The translations under genes were made by a program, and so were the position numbers. From contig DASXFZ010000056.1 in assembly GCA_036489315.1 (NCBI GenBank), positions 1 to 36,379 of the forward strand: 36,379 bases of DNA. The letters run 5' to 3'. Under the pieces are notes generated by a model. That model searched no databases. It was given only the letters and a program-made list of their open reading frames with translations, and was not told the DNA's origin. The stretch comes from Candidatus Cybelea sp. (lineage in GTDB: Bacteria; Vulcanimicrobiota; Vulcanimicrobiia; Vulcanimicrobiales; Vulcanimicrobiaceae). Shown here in pieces: positions 15,743 through 24,296 of this stretch (its first letter is position 1; each line of letters opens with the position of its first letter).

Positions 15743-16960
15743 ATGGAGATGACCGCCGCTGGGCGCAAGACCTTCATCGCGTCCTTCCTTGGCTGGACGC
15801 TCGATGCGTTCGATTTTTTCTTACTGACTTTCGTGATCACGCGCGTCGCGACGAGCTTCAACAAGGAAATCGCCGAGGTGGCGTTCGCCCTGACGCTGAC
15901 GCTCGCGTGTCGCCCGATCGGCGCATTGCTCTTCGGTTGGCTCGCCGACCGCTACGGGCGCCGCACGCCGCTGATGGTCGACATCGCCTTCTACTCGATC
16001 ATCGAGCCGCTCACCGCGTTCTCGCCGAACTTCACGATATTTCTCGTGCTGCGCGCGCTCTACGGCATCGCGATGGGCGGCGAATGGGGCCTCGGTGCCG
16101 CGATGGCGATGGAATCGCTGCCGCCCCAACGCCGCGGTTTCTTTAGCGGCTTTCTGCAAGAAGGCTACATGGTCGGTTACCTGCTTGCCGCGCTCGCGTA
16201 TTTTCTCGTCTTCAACTTCACGCACTGGGATTGGCGCGGACTCTTCGTGATCGGCGTGCTTCCCGCCGGGCTGATCTTCTTCATCCGCTCGAGCGTCCCG
16301 GAATCACCCGTGTGGCTCGCCGGACGCGCGCAGCGGATCGCGCCGTCCGCCGGGCTCTTGCTGCGATCGTTGCGCGCACACTGGCCGCTCTTTATCTACG
16401 CCGTCGCGTTTCTCGCGGCGATGAACGCGATGTCGCACGGCACGCAAGATCTCTACGCAACGTTCCTTGAAAAGGGCCGCGGGTTCTCGCACGGGCAGGT
16501 GACGCTGCTCTCGGTGATCGCGGCCGTCGGCGCGATCGGAGGCGGCATCTTCTTCGGCACGCTCTCGCAACGCTTCGGGCGCCGCGCCATCGCGATGGTC
16601 TGCGCGGTGCTCGCCGTCTGCGCGATCCCGCTCTGGGTTTTCAGTCCCACGATAACCCTGCTCGCCGTCGGCGCTTTCGCGATGCAGCTCGCCGTGCAAG
16701 GCGCCTGGGGCGTCATCCCCGCGCATCTCAACGAGCTCTCGCCGGCCGAAGTGCGCGGCACCTTTCCCGGCTTCACCTACCAGCTTGGAAATCTTATCGC
16801 TGCGGGAGTCGCGCAGTTCGAGGCCTCGATCGCCAAACACTCCGGCTACGCTCAGGCGATGGCAACGGTAGTGATCGGCGTGCTCGTTCTCGTCTTTGCG
16901 CTCAGCGCGCTGGGCTATCTCGTGCGCCCCGAGAATCGGCACGAAGCGCTGACCGGATAA
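15743..16960 (+). CDS. MFS transporter, AAHS/carboxylate-type
   Basis: A 405-aa inner-membrane secondary transporter with about 12 transmembrane helices in two halves. The start has the AAHS-like signature LGWTLDAFDFFLLTFVI, with acidic residues in helix 1. The loop 2-3 motif is GWLADRYGRRTPLM, and the second-half equivalent is GTLSQRFGRRAIAM. EWGLGAAMAMESLPPQRRG matches the sialate/lactate/aromatic-acid symporter group. The likely substrate is an organic anion imported with protons; which one cannot be told. It converges with the sigma factor gene with only 17 nt between stops and no terminator visible. Confidence 0.9.
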   Translation: MEMTAAGRKTFIASFLGWTLDAFDFFLLTFVITRVATSFNKEIAEVAFALTLTLACRPIGALLFGWLADRYGRRTPLMVDIAFYSIIEPLTAFSPNFTIFLVLRALYGIAMGGEWGLGAAMAMESLPPQRRGFFSGFLQEGYMVGYLLAALAYFLVFNFTHWDWRGLFVIGVLPAGLIFFIRSSVPESPVWLAGRAQRIAPSAGLLLRSLRAHWPLFIYAVAFLAAMNAMSHGTQDLYATFLEKGRGFSHGQVTLLSVIAAVGAIGGGIFFGTLSQRFGRRAIAMVCAVLAVCAIPLWVFSPTITLLAVGAFAMQLAVQGAWGVIPAHLNELSPAEVRGTFPGFTYQLGNLIAAGVAQFEASIAKHSGYAQAMATVVIGVLVLVFALSALGYLVRPENRHEALTG

Positions 16961-16977
16961 CGATGCATTCGCCCTGC

Positions 16978-17724
16978 CTATCTCAGTATTCGCCGCAGAC
17001 GCGCAACTGCCGCCGAGTGAATCTGTGAGATGCGTGATTCCGAGACGCCGAGCTCCGCTTTGATCTCACGCAGCCGCTGCCCCTTGAAGTAGTAGCGCGT
17101 AATGACGGTCCGTTCTTGCGGCGGAAGGGACTCGACCGCGGCGACGAGTTCTGACCGCTGCTCGTCGCGCTCGAGATCGAACGCGACGTCGCTGTCGTCG
17201 TCCGCGAGCGTCTCGGCCAGCGGTACGCCGTCGCCGCTGCGGTGCGGCAGCACCTCCTCTAGCGAGAGCAGCGCCGTTGCGCGCACGCGGGCGACGAGTG
17301 CGGCCAATTCGGCGGCAGTGATCTCCAAGCGTTCCGCCAGCTCCTCGCTGCTCGGCGCGCGTCCGAGCAGCGCCTCGAGCTCCTCCGCCGCGCGCTCCAA
17401 TTCGCGCGCGCGCAGGCGGATCGTGCGCGGAACCCAATCGAGGCTGCGTAGCGCGTCGATGATCGACCCATTGATTCGCGTGACCGCGTACGTCTCGAAC
17501 TTAACCGAACGCGAGCCGTCGTACTTCTCGATCGCGTCGAGCAGGCCGAAGACGCCGTCGTTGATCAGGTCGTTGATGTCGACGCTCGACGGAAGATGGA
17601 CGGAGATGCGGCCGGCGACGTACTTGACGAGGTGGAGGTACTTGTGAATGACGGCTTCGCGCGTGAGTTGACTGCCCCCGATGTCGTAGAGTCGCACCGG
17701 CCTCGCGCGCGGCTCTTCACTCAC
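16978..17724 (-). CDS. RNA polymerase sigma factor, FliA/WhiG (sigma-28) type
   Basis: A 248-aa group 3 sigma factor. Region 2 (residues ~25-95) contains LINDGVFGLLDAIEKYDGS and the FliA/WhiG-typical FETYAVTRINGSIIDALRSL with DWVPR. Region 3 spans ~100-165. Region 4 (~190-246) has ERTVITRYYFKGQRLREIKA and an HTH ending SRISQIHSAAVARLRRILR. Such factors direct flagellar, motility or developmental regulons. No flagellar gene is nearby, so WhiG-like or other use is equally likely. The GTG start overlaps the end of the upstream FAD enzyme gene by 8 nt, implying joint expression. No anti-sigma gene is adjacent. Confidence 0.92.
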   Translation of the reverse strand: MSEEPRARPVRLYDIGGSQLTREAVIHKYLHLVKYVAGRISVHLPSSVDINDLINDGVFGLLDAIEKYDGSRSVKFETYAVTRINGSIIDALRSLDWVPRTIRLRARELERAAEELEALLGRAPSSEELAERLEITAAELAALVARVRATALLSLEEVLPHRSGDGVPLAETLADDDSDVAFDLERDEQRSELVAAVESLPPQERTVITRYYFKGQRLREIKAELGVSESRISQIHSAAVARLRRILR

Positions 17725-18919
17725 GGCAGTTGAGCGTCCGCATGCCGAATTGTAATGCTTGCACGTAGAGGTACAGACGATCGGTCATTGTTCGCTTGTG
17801 ATCTTCCATCTGCAATACCGCAGCCAGTCGCGGAGTCCTAGCGAGCTGCTCGAAAAGCAGCCCGAAACGCCGCGGGCGGCGCTCGAGATAGCGCATCAAT
17901 GCGACCCGGTGTTTGAGTCGCCGTGAGAACCGCTCGCGCAGCAGCGCGGCAAACCGCGCGCCCGCACGCCCGTCGCCGGCGCGCTCGCGCGTAACGCACT
18001 CCGCGGCGATCCGCCCGCTCATGGCCGCTTCAAAGATCCCCTCGCCGTTGGTCGCATCGACCAATCCGGCGGCCGTTCCGCCGACGAGCAGACCACCGTC
18101 TCCGAAGTTGGGCCGCGGTATGCCGCCGTAGAGCAGGCTTCCCTCCTGCTTGCGCTCACCTACATCGGCGCAGAGCCGCCGGCAGATCCGCTGCACGAGT
18201 GCGTCGAGCTCTGCGCGCAAAGCGGCGCCCTCGAGTTTGCCGAGGACGCCCAACCCGATTGCGAGGTGATCGCGTTTGGGAAACATCCAGCCGATGATCT
18301 GCCGCCCGTCGCGCCCGGCGTAGTAGTGCATCTCGAGCGTTTGGTATGCGATCGGCAGCGCGGGGCGCGTCAGGTAGACCCGCTGCTGCAGCGTCGTCAT
18401 CAAACCTTCGTTCCAGCCGCGCATCGCTAAACGCCCGAACGCCGGGGATTCCAGCCGCGACGTGGCGCCGTTGGCAAAGAAGACATGCCGCGCACGGATC
18501 GTGCGGCGCTCGCCGCTCGCGAGGTCCGCGTACTCCACGACGGCGCGCCCGCCGGAAAAATCGACCGCCCGAAAGAGTGCCTGCGTGCGAATCTCCGCGC
18601 CGGCTTGCACCGCGAGCCGCGCCATCGTGCCGTCCAGCTCCTCGCGCGTCGTGGTGTGACCGGGGCCGAAGACCACTTCGTGCTCGACGCCGCGCGCGTC
18701 GAAGAGTCCCAGCCGCGGCGTATCGCAATGTACGAGCGAGCGCGGCAGCTCGAACTCCTCGCAAAAGCCTGGGCGCAGCCCGGCGGCGCAGACGCGCTTG
18801 GCTCCCACCACCGCGTCCCGCTCGAGAACGACGGTTTGGAGCCCCGTTTGGGCCGCCTCGCGCGCTGCGGTCGCTCCGGCCGGTCCGCAGCCTATAATGA
18901 CTAGCTCGGTGTTGTTAAT
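17717..18919 (-). CDS. FAD-dependent oxidoreductase, geranylgeranyl-reductase-like, with no standard start codon
   Basis: An enzyme of the GGR/FixC-like flavoprotein family (about 400 aa). The dinucleotide-binding motif LVIIGCGPAGATAAREAA opens the protein, followed by VVLERD and, near the middle, RHVFFANGATSR. A second FAD motif lies at GLLVGGTAAGLVDATNGEGI. Between the upstream in-frame TAA and this motif there is no ATG, GTG or TTG. The first standard start (GTG at 18811) would remove the whole FAD-binding fold. The natural start is ATT at 18919 (I/M-NNTELVIIG), with AAGG just upstream. Use of ATT, a lost ATG or an assembly error are the options. It probably reduces isoprenoid double bonds. 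It is coupled to the sigma factor gene. Confidence 0.8.
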   Translation of the reverse strand: MNNTELVIIGCGPAGATAAREAAQTGLQTVVLERDAVVGAKRVCAAGLRPGFCEEFELPRSLVHCDTPRLGLFDARGVEHEVVFGPGHTTTREELDGTMARLAVQAGAEIRTQALFRAVDFSGGRAVVEYADLASGERRTIRARHVFFANGATSRLESPAFGRLAMRGWNEGLMTTLQQRVYLTRPALPIAYQTLEMHYYAGRDGRQIIGWMFPKRDHLAIGLGVLGKLEGAALRAELDALVQRICRRLCADVGERKQEGSLLYGGIPRPNFGDGGLLVGGTAAGLVDATNGEGIFEAAMSGRIAAECVTRERAGDGRAGARFAALLRERFSRRLKHRVALMRYLERRPRRFGLLFEQLARTPRLAAVLQMEDHKRTMTDRLYLYVQALQFGMRTLNCRE

Positions 18920-19021
18920 TTGCCTTAGCCCTTAGGACAAGCGTACGTTTGGTAGACCTGCAAGCAGGGAACGGATTACTCCCCAAGACGTTTGGGATTG
19001 ACCTAAGGAGTAACTCATACT

Positions 19022-19453
19022 ATGCGCTCAAATCAGCAAGTCATATGGTCGGTAATGGCACTCTCAGTAATTACCTTTTCGCTGAGTCTCACGGGTTGCC
19101 ATGGCAGCGCACCTGCCGGCGGTACCGGGTACCTTCCGGCCGATGTCAGCAGCGCCGCCGGTTCTATTGTGAATCCGGACAAGAATCGCGGGATCCAAAT
19201 AGAGTCGAGCTGCGGTAAGCGTGTCCACATCGTGCTGCTGGGCTCCGTTTCGTGCAAGTTCAAAGAACGGGGCTACGCCAAGGGGGTCTTCAAGCTGTAT
19301 AACCGCGAGAAGGGCCTGGTCTCGGTAAGCCCGGACAAAGGCACCGAAAAGACGACCTTCACAGTCTCGGGGCTGCTCGTCGGGCGAGGCTCGTTTCTCG
19401 TCCGCGACAACCGGGGGCACCACCTGGCGGTTCACACGCGCGTCTCGTTGTAA
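19022..19453 (+). CDS. Small lipoprotein of unknown function (143 aa)
   Basis: A lipoprotein with a signal sequence ending in the lipobox LTGC (Cys26). The mature part begins HGSAPAGGTGYLPAD and contains a pair of cysteines (SSCGKRVHIVLLGSVSC). The C-terminal half is beta-rich (VSVSPDKGTEKTTFTVSGLL, VGRGSFLVRDNRGHHLAV) and reminiscent of an Ig-like or bacterial adhesion strand pattern. AAGGAG lies 11 nt before the ATG. It is monocistronic, ended by a strong terminator before hppA. No named family is recognised. Confidence 0.75.
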   Translation: MRSNQQVIWSVMALSVITFSLSLTGCHGSAPAGGTGYLPADVSSAAGSIVNPDKNRGIQIESSCGKRVHIVLLGSVSCKFKERGYAKGVFKLYNREKGLVSVSPDKGTEKTTFTVSGLLVGRGSFLVRDNRGHHLAVHTRVSL

Positions 19454-19477
19454 CGCCGGGCCGGCCGTCTCAAAGGA

Positions 19478-19509
19478 GAAGAAAGCCCGCGTCCACGCGG
19501 GCTTTCTTC
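19478..19509. terminator. Strong intrinsic terminator between lipoprotein and hppA
   Basis: A perfect 14-bp stem (GAAGAAAGCCCGCG / CGCGGGCTTTCTTC) with a TCCA loop. The T-rich 3' arm gives it terminator character on the plus strand, and it is near-symmetrical. Confidence 0.9.
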
Positions 19510-19614
19510 GTTGCTGGGCGGACTGGCGGGTATAGGACTTGCGCGCCCGTTCGGCGTAGCCAAGCCGGTCGGCCCCGCAGGGCCGAAATTTTTGCCTCCA
19601 CCTGAAAGAGAAGG

Positions 19615-21720
19615 ATGACCGCACAGACAGCCATCGATGCCGGACTTATCGGGGGTGCCCTCGCGGTACTCTACGGCGTCGCCCTGACGTTCTGGGTACT
19701 CAAGCAACCCGCCGGAAACGAGCGCATGCGGGAGATCGCCGCCGCCATCCAGGAGGGCGCTATGGCCTTCCTCCAGCGGCAGTATCGCACGATCGGCATC
19801 GTGGCGGTCGTGCTGGCCATCGTCATCCTCTTCGCTCCCACGCTCGGCCGGGAAGCTGCGATCGGCTTCTTGATCGGCGCGATCCTGTCGGGCGCCGCCG
19901 GTTTCATCGGCATGATCGTTTCGGTGCGCGCGAACGTGCGCACGGCCGAGGCGGCGCGCGGCGGCTTAACGCCGGCGCTCAACGTCGCGTTCCGCGGCGG
20001 GTCGGTAACGGGGATGCTCGTCGTTGGGCTCGGATTGCTCGCGGTCTCCGGTTACTATGCAATTTTGCTTGCCGTCAACAATGGCGACGCCGCGACCTCG
20101 CTCAACGCGATGGTCGGCCTCGCGTTCGGCTGTTCGCTGATCTCGGTCTTCGCTCGTCTCGGAGGCGGCATCTACACAAAGGCCGCCGACGTCGGCGCCG
20201 ATCTCGTCGGTAAGGTCGAAGCGGGAATTCCCGAAGACGACCCGCGCAACCCCGCCGTGATCGCCGATAACGTCGGCGATAACGTGGGCGATTGCGCCGG
20301 CATGGCCGCCGACCTCTTCGAGACGTACTGCGTCACGACGGTCGCTGCAATGCTGCTCGGCAACCTGCTGTTCGGCGATAAGCTTCCCGGCGCGACGACC
20401 TTCCCGCTGCTGTTGGGTGCGATCTCGATCGTCGCTTCGATCATCGGCGTCATCTTCGTCGGCGTCGGCCAGGTGCGCCGCGCGAAGATCATGGCCGCAC
20501 TCTATCGCGGCATGACCGTCGCCGGATTGCTTTCACTGATCGGCTTCTACTTCGTCTCGGGTCGCGTCTTCGGCGGCCAGACGATCATCAGCGAGATGGG
20601 CGTCTTCATCTGCGCCGTCATCGGCGTCGTGATCACCGGCCTCATCACGTTCATCACCGAGTACTACACCGGCTCGCAGTTCTCGCCCGTGCAGCGCATC
20701 GCCAAAGCCTCGGAGACCGGGCACGCTACCAACATCATCGCCGGGCTCGCGGTCTCAATGCAGGCGACGGCGCTCCCCGCGATCGTCATTGTGCTCGGCA
20801 TTCTTATCAGCTACGCGCTCGCGGGTGTCTACGGCGTCGGCATCGCGGTTATGGCGATGCTCTCGATGGCCGGGATCGTCGTCGCGATCGACTCCTTCGG
20901 TCCGATCACCGATAACGCCGGCGGCATCGCCGAGATGGCCGACATGCCCGAAGCCGTGCGCAACGTCACCGATCCGCTAGATGCGGTCGGCAACACGACC
21001 AAAGCCGTCACCAAAGGCTACGCGATCGGTTCGGCCGCGCTCGCCGCGCTCGTGCTCTTCGCTTCGTTCCTCCAGCAGCTGACCAATCATAAGTGCGGCA
21101 TCGCCGAGACGCAGCAGTGCATCGAAAACGTGCGCAACCTTTTTGCCGTCGGTAATCCGTTTGTGCTGGCCGGCCTCTTCATCGGCGGCCTGCTGCCCTA
21201 TCTCTTCGCCTCGCTCTCGATGGAAGCGGTCGGCCGTGCCGGCGGCAAGGTTGTGGAAGAGGTCCGCCGCCAATTCCGCGAGATTCCCGGCATCATGGAC
21301 GGCACCGCTCGGCCAGACTATGGCACGACCGTCGATATCGTCACACGCTCCGCGTTGCGCGAGATGATCGTACCCGCACTGATTCCCGTCGGCGTTCCCG
21401 TGATCGTCGTGCTGCTCTCTTACTTCAACATTTTGCCGGGCGATACGGGCGCGCAGATGATGGGCGGCATCCTTGTCGGCTCGATTATCACGGGCTTTTT
21501 CGTTGCAATCTCAATGACGTCGGGCGGCGGCGCGTGGGACAACGCCAAGAAGTTCATCGAGGACGGGCACTACGGCGGCAAAGGCTCGATCGCACACCAA
21601 GCGGCGGTCACCGGCGACACCGTCGGCGATCCCTACAAAGATACCGCCGGCCCGGCGATCAACCCAATGATCAAGGTCCTCAACATCGTCGCTCTGTTGT
21701 TGGTCGGCTTCCTCCGCTAG
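19615..21720 (+). CDS. hppA: K+-independent membrane-bound H+-pyrophosphatase
   Basis: A 701-aa multi-pass (about 16 helices) inner-membrane pump coupling pyrophosphate hydrolysis to proton export. Hallmarks are [69 protein letters not shown] and [19 protein letters not shown]. In [10 protein letters not shown], Lys463 and Thr466 sit at the positions that separate K+-independent (Lys/Thr) from K+-dependent (Ala) enzymes, so it is predicted K+-independent and H+-translocating. AGAGAAGG directly precedes the ATG. It recycles biosynthetic PPi into proton motive force and yields phosphate. Confidence 0.97.
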   Translation: MTAQTAIDAGLIGGALAVLYGVALTFWVLKQPAGNERMREIAAAIQEGAMAFLQRQYRTIGIVAVVLAIVILFAPTLGREAAIGFLIGAILSGAAGFIGMIVSVRANVRTAEAARGGLTPALNVAFRGGSVTGMLVVGLGLLAVSGYYAILLAVNNGDAATSLNAMVGLAFGCSLISVFARLGGGIYTKAADVGADLVGKVEAGIPEDDPRNPAVIADNVGDNVGDCAGMAADLFETYCVTTVAAMLLGNLLFGDKLPGATTFPLLLGAISIVASIIGVIFVGVGQVRRAKIMAALYRGMTVAGLLSLIGFYFVSGRVFGGQTIISEMGVFICAVIGVVITGLITFITEYYTGSQFSPVQRIAKASETGHATNIIAGLAVSMQATALPAIVIVLGILISYALAGVYGVGIAVMAMLSMAGIVVAIDSFGPITDNAGGIAEMADMPEAVRNVTDPLDAVGNTTKAVTKGYAIGSAALAALVLFASFLQQLTNHKCGIAETQQCIENVRNLFAVGNPFVLAGLFIGGLLPYLFASLSMEAVGRAGGKVVEEVRRQFREIPGIMDGTARPDYGTTVDIVTRSALREMIVPALIPVGVPVIVVLLSYFNILPGDTGAQMMGGILVGSIITGFFVAISMTSGGGAWDNAKKFIEDGHYGGKGSIAHQAAVTGDTVGDPYKDTAGPAINPMIKVLNIVALLLVGFLR

Positions 21721-21770
21721 CGCCCCGCGATCGCCACCACACGCCGTGTCATCGTGAGCGAGGTTTTGCG

Positions 21771-21820
21771 GTGTCATCCTGAGCCTGTCGAAGGACGTCG
21801 AAGGACGTCGAAGGACGTCG
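21771..21820 (+). repeat. REP-like repeat copy 3 with three tandem decamers
   Basis: A consensus copy (TGTCATCCTGAGCCTGTCGAAGGA) whose GTCGAAGGAC end is repeated in tandem three times, plus a partial unit. A half copy (GTGTCATCGTGAGCGAG) lies just before it at 21746-21762. Located downstream of hppA. Confidence 0.75.
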
Positions 21821-21827
21821 CAGCGCG

Positions 21828-22100
21828 CTACCTTGCGTGCGGTCCAAACCAAATCGCCCAAAGCGCCAAGGCCGAAACGACCGCTGTTAATGCGAATACG
21901 AATCGATACCTGATCGTTAAGCGCGCCGCGCTCTTCCGGGTCTTTTCTAAAATGAACTCCGGAACGTAACCCGGCGCGCTCGCGAGCCAGCGTTCGATCA
22001 TCGCATTATGCCACCGCGCAATTGCCGCCGCTCGAACAGTGCCGATGACGCACGCAGCGAACAACGCGACGAGAAGCAGCGACGGCAATATCTGAGGCAT
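21828..22100 (-). CDS. Small membrane protein with two TM helices (90 aa)
   Basis: The protein starts with a hydrophobic helix (LLLVALFAACVIGTV, residues 7-22). A central amphipathic stretch follows (HNAMIERWLASAPGYVPEFI), and a second helix (FVFALTAVVSALALWAIW, ~68-86) is near the C-terminus. AGAGGG is seven bases before the ATG. Both termini probably face the same side. The frame converges with hppA. No family is recognised; the coherent two-helix design with a basic region between (EKTRKSAARLTIRYR) argues that it is real. Confidence 0.65.
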   Translation of the reverse strand: MPQILPSLLLVALFAACVIGTVRAAAIARWHNAMIERWLASAPGYVPEFILEKTRKSAARLTIRYRFVFALTAVVSALALWAIWFGPHAR

Positions 22101-22287
22101 CCAGGACCCTCTTTCACGAAACGGTCGAGAGCGTCCGCTCGAACGGTTGCCCGGCGGCGTTTCGCGCGTTGCACTCGGACCATAAGAAATTCCTGAGGTC
22201 CAATCACAAGCGTTCTGGGTACTATCTTGGGTACGATCAACCTCAATAGAAAATGGCCACGCCGATAAACGCTAAGAAAGGATCTGA

Positions 22288-22581
22288 ATGCTGAGAAATC
22301 TGTGGATGGCAACGCTAATGGGTCTGGGATTTGCGCTCACCGCGTTGCCGGGGTCCGCACAATACGCGTACGTACAGGTCGGTCCCCCCGCGCCGGTCTA
22401 CGAGAGGGTCCCGGCAAGTCCGGGTGTCGGCTACGTGTGGGTCGGCGGATATTACAACTATGCGGGTGGCCGCTACGTGTGGCGGCACGGATATTGGGCC
22501 CACCACTCCGGGCACTGGTGTGCCGGTGCGTGGCATCACGACCATCACGGTTACTACTGGAAAGAGGGCCGCTGGTGCTGA
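22288..22581 (+). CDS. Secreted YXWGXW-repeat protein
   Basis: A 97-aa exported protein with a signal peptide cleaved near GSAQ-YA (residues ~24-25). The mature part is made of aromatic, His-rich repeats of the form GYVWVGGYYNYAGGRYVWRHGYW and WHHDHHGYYWKEGRWC. This matches the W/Y-x-x-G-x-W repeat family (PF12779-like), small envelope proteins of unknown function. Two Cys could pair. The His clusters could bind metal; this is speculation. AAAGGA lies 5 nt before the ATG and a strong terminator follows, so it is monocistronic. Confidence 0.85.
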   Translation: MLRNLWMATLMGLGFALTALPGSAQYAYVQVGPPAPVYERVPASPGVGYVWVGGYYNYAGGRYVWRHGYWAHHSGHWCAGAWHHDHHGYYWKEGRWC

Positions 22582-22601
22582 GCGGCTCGTGGCTAAACCA
22601 A

Positions 22602-22638
22602 AGTAAAGGGGGAGCGGCTGACGCCGCCCCCCTTTACT
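22602..22638. terminator. Bidirectional terminator between convergent genes
   Basis: A long stem (AGTAAAGGGGG-GCGGC / GCCGC-CCCCCTTTACT) with a TGAC loop and one mismatch. A/T-rich ends on both sides let it serve the plus-strand secreted protein gene and the minus-strand CcdC-like gene. Confidence 0.85.
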
Positions 22639-22670
22639 AATTTCGTCTCCGCCTGATTCGCACCCGAATC

Positions 22671-23135
22671 TTATGGAACCGGGGCGTCCACTCTCGGACC
22701 TTGGTGCGACAGCTCCTCGTACTTGCGGAAGATCACGACGTAGCTTGCGCCGATGAAGACGATCGCAAACGCGAGCAGTCCGTCGCCAACGGTTCCCGTG
22801 AGGCTGCCGTGCTGCGGCAGCATCAGACGGATCGCATAGCGCAGTCCGAAGGCGGCGGCGAAAATGATCAGCGTCACCCACGACGAGCCCAGGTACATGA
22901 CGCCTGGCCGATCGGTGGGACGCACGTCCGTGTGCATCCCACGCAATATCCCGAACGGCAACCCGACGAGCGCTCCGACCACTAGCCCCAGCGCAATCTC
23001 AAACAGCGGCGCGGGGTTGAGCAAGTTGTTCGCATAGATCACCCACGCCGTCAACGCGCACAAGACGATCGGCGAGACCCACATGCGCGTTACGCTGATG
23101 CGCTGCGGACGCAGCATGCGGATCGCCAATACCAC
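22671..23135 (-). CDS. CcdC-like / DUF1453 multi-pass membrane protein
   Basis: An integral membrane protein with about four helices: VSPIVLCALTAWVIYANN, EIALGLVVGALVGLPFGI, SSWVTLIIFAAAFGLRYAI and GLLAFAIVFIGASYVVIF. The opening VLAIRMLRPQRISVTRMW and the LVVGALVGLPFGILRG segment resemble CcdC/DUF1453 proteins, implicated in some bacteria in cytochrome c biogenesis. The first standard start (GTG, 23135) cuts into a longer hydrophobic stretch: in-frame codons upstream encode WVQLLPLGIVVV, so a CTG at 23159 may be used. It lies 59 nt downstream of rplL where rpoB is usually found, and is probably transcribed from the rplJ promoter. Confidence 0.7.
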   Translation of the reverse strand: MVLAIRMLRPQRISVTRMWVSPIVLCALTAWVIYANNLLNPAPLFEIALGLVVGALVGLPFGILRGMHTDVRPTDRPGVMYLGSSWVTLIIFAAAFGLRYAIRLMLPQHGSLTGTVGDGLLAFAIVFIGASYVVIFRKYEELSHQGPRVDAPVP

Positions 23136-23194
23136 GACGACGATGCCGAGCGGTAGCAGCTGAACCCAAGGCGCGACTTGCGCCGAAGAAGAGC

Positions 23195-23566
23195 CTATTT
23201 GATTTCGACCTTCGCGCCGGCTTCTTCGAGCTTCTTCTTGACGGCCTCGGCCTCGTCTTTAGCAACGCCTTCCTTTACGGCCTTGGGCGCGCTCTCGACG
23301 AACGCCTTGGCTTCGGTCAAACCGAGGCTCGTGAGCTCGCGGACCGCCTTGATGACCTTGATCTTCTCGGGACCGATCTCGGAGAGGACGACGTCGAACT
23401 CCGTCTTCTCGGCTTCCGGCGCCGCGGCGCCGCCGGGAGCCGCGGCCATCATCGCGACCGGCGCGGCCGCAGAGACGCCATATTTCTCCTCGAGTTGCTT
23501 GACGAGATCCGCCAGCTCGAGGACGGTGAGCTTATCGATCTGTTCGATGAGTTCGGCAAGTGCCAT
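23195..23566 (-). CDS. rplL: 50S ribosomal protein L7/L12
   Basis: The 123-aa stalk protein that recruits translational GTPases. The N-terminal dimerisation domain ([20 protein letters not shown]) is followed by an Ala/Pro/Gly hinge. The C-terminal domain ([40 protein letters not shown]) is canonical. It lies 21 nt after rplJ and is co-transcribed from the L10 leader. Confidence 0.98.
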   Translation of the reverse strand: MALAELIEQIDKLTVLELADLVKQLEEKYGVSAAAPVAMMAAAPGGAAAPEAEKTEFDVVLSEIGPEKIKVIKAVRELTSLGLTEAKAFVESAPKAVKEGVAKDEAEAVKKKLEEAGAKVEIK

Positions 23567-23587
23567 GATCTTGTGATTCTTCCTTAT

Positions 23588-24118
23588 CTAAGCGGTGGGT
23601 GCTGCGGCTTCTTTTTGCTCGCGGATGGCATTGAGCACGCGGACGAGTCCGCTCTGGTTGCCCGAAAGTACGGTCACCAGTCCGCGCAGCGGATTGGCGA
23701 GCGTCGCGACGAGCTTGGCGAGGAGGTCGATTTTGGGCGGAAGGCTGGCGAGTACTGCGACCTGTTTCGCATCGACGACCTTGCCGTCGATGTAGGCCGC
23801 CTTGACCGCGACCTTCTTGACCTGGTCGCTAAAAGTCTTGAGCGCCTTGGCCGGCGAGACCGGATCTTGACCGGCGAAGACGACGCCCGTCGGTCCGGAG
23901 AGAACGTCCTCCAACTGCGAGGCGAGATCGCCCGCAGCGATCCGGAAGAGCGTATTTTTGACGACGGCGTAGCTGTTGCCGTCTTTACGCAACTCGCCGC
24001 GGAGCTTGGTGATCTCTTCGACCGTGAGACCGGCGTAATCGGTGAAGAACAGGTTCTTCGCGGCGGCCAGCTTCTCGGAGAGTTCTCCGATCGCGGCCTC
24101 CTTACGTGCGGTAGGCAT
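23588..24118 (-). CDS. rplJ: 50S ribosomal protein L10
   Basis: A 176-aa ribosomal stalk base protein that binds 23S rRNA and the L7/L12 dimers. PTARKEAAIGELSEKLAAAK, FFTDYAGLTVEEITKLRGEL and YAVVKNTLFRIA are typical, and the C-terminal L12-binding helix is present. The ATG at 24118 is chosen because it matches the family start; upstream in-frame codons belong to the leader attenuator. GAGGAA lies upstream. The family regulates its own mRNA by binding the leader. Confidence 0.97.
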   Translation of the reverse strand: MPTARKEAAIGELSEKLAAAKNLFFTDYAGLTVEEITKLRGELRKDGNSYAVVKNTLFRIAAGDLASQLEDVLSGPTGVVFAGQDPVSPAKALKTFSDQVKKVAVKAAYIDGKVVDAKQVAVLASLPPKIDLLAKLVATLANPLRGLVTVLSGNQSGLVRVLNAIREQKEAAAPTA

Positions 24119-24153
24119 CGAAAATTCTACTTCCTCGCAGTGACGCTCGAAAC

Positions 24154-24182
24154 CAAAAAGAAAAGCGCCCCGTCGAGGGCGC
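24154..24182 (-). terminator. Attenuator terminator in the rplJ leader
   Basis: Minus-strand stem GCGCCC / GGGCGC with a 6-base loop (24165-24182), followed by TTTTCTTTTT. It lies between the L10 leader aptamer and the rplJ ATG, as expected for transcription attenuation. Confidence 0.85.
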
Positions 24183-24189
24183 ATCGTTT

Positions 24190-24296
24190 GAAGTTTCGCG
24201 CCGCCGCAGCGGCACGGAACACTTCAGGTCTTTGCGTCCTCGGTAGCCAGGATTAAGGCCTTGCGGCCGGCTACGGTCTTTGGAGCCGTCGGTTAG
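24190..24296 (-). ncRNA. Ribosomal protein L10 leader (autoregulatory RNA)
   Basis: The minus strand contains the conserved L10-leader segments AAGACCGTAGCC, then CCTTAATCC and GGCTACCGAGGA. CCGTAGCC pairs with GGCTACCG, enclosing a GGCCGCAAGGCC hairpin. In this family L10 (as the L10-L12 complex) binds a kink-turn near these segments and represses rplJL. The attenuator immediately downstream completes the switch. Confidence 0.85.

Noticed and set aside
18920..19021. Riboswitch (c-di-GMP type) upstream of the 143-aa lipoprotein
   Set aside because: The leader was compared by eye with the GEMM consensus; the conserved GCAAA/CCGGG elements are missing.
19510..19560. Promoter for hppA (TATAGG box)
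   Set aside because: No acceptable -35 at 16-18 nt; too weak to report.
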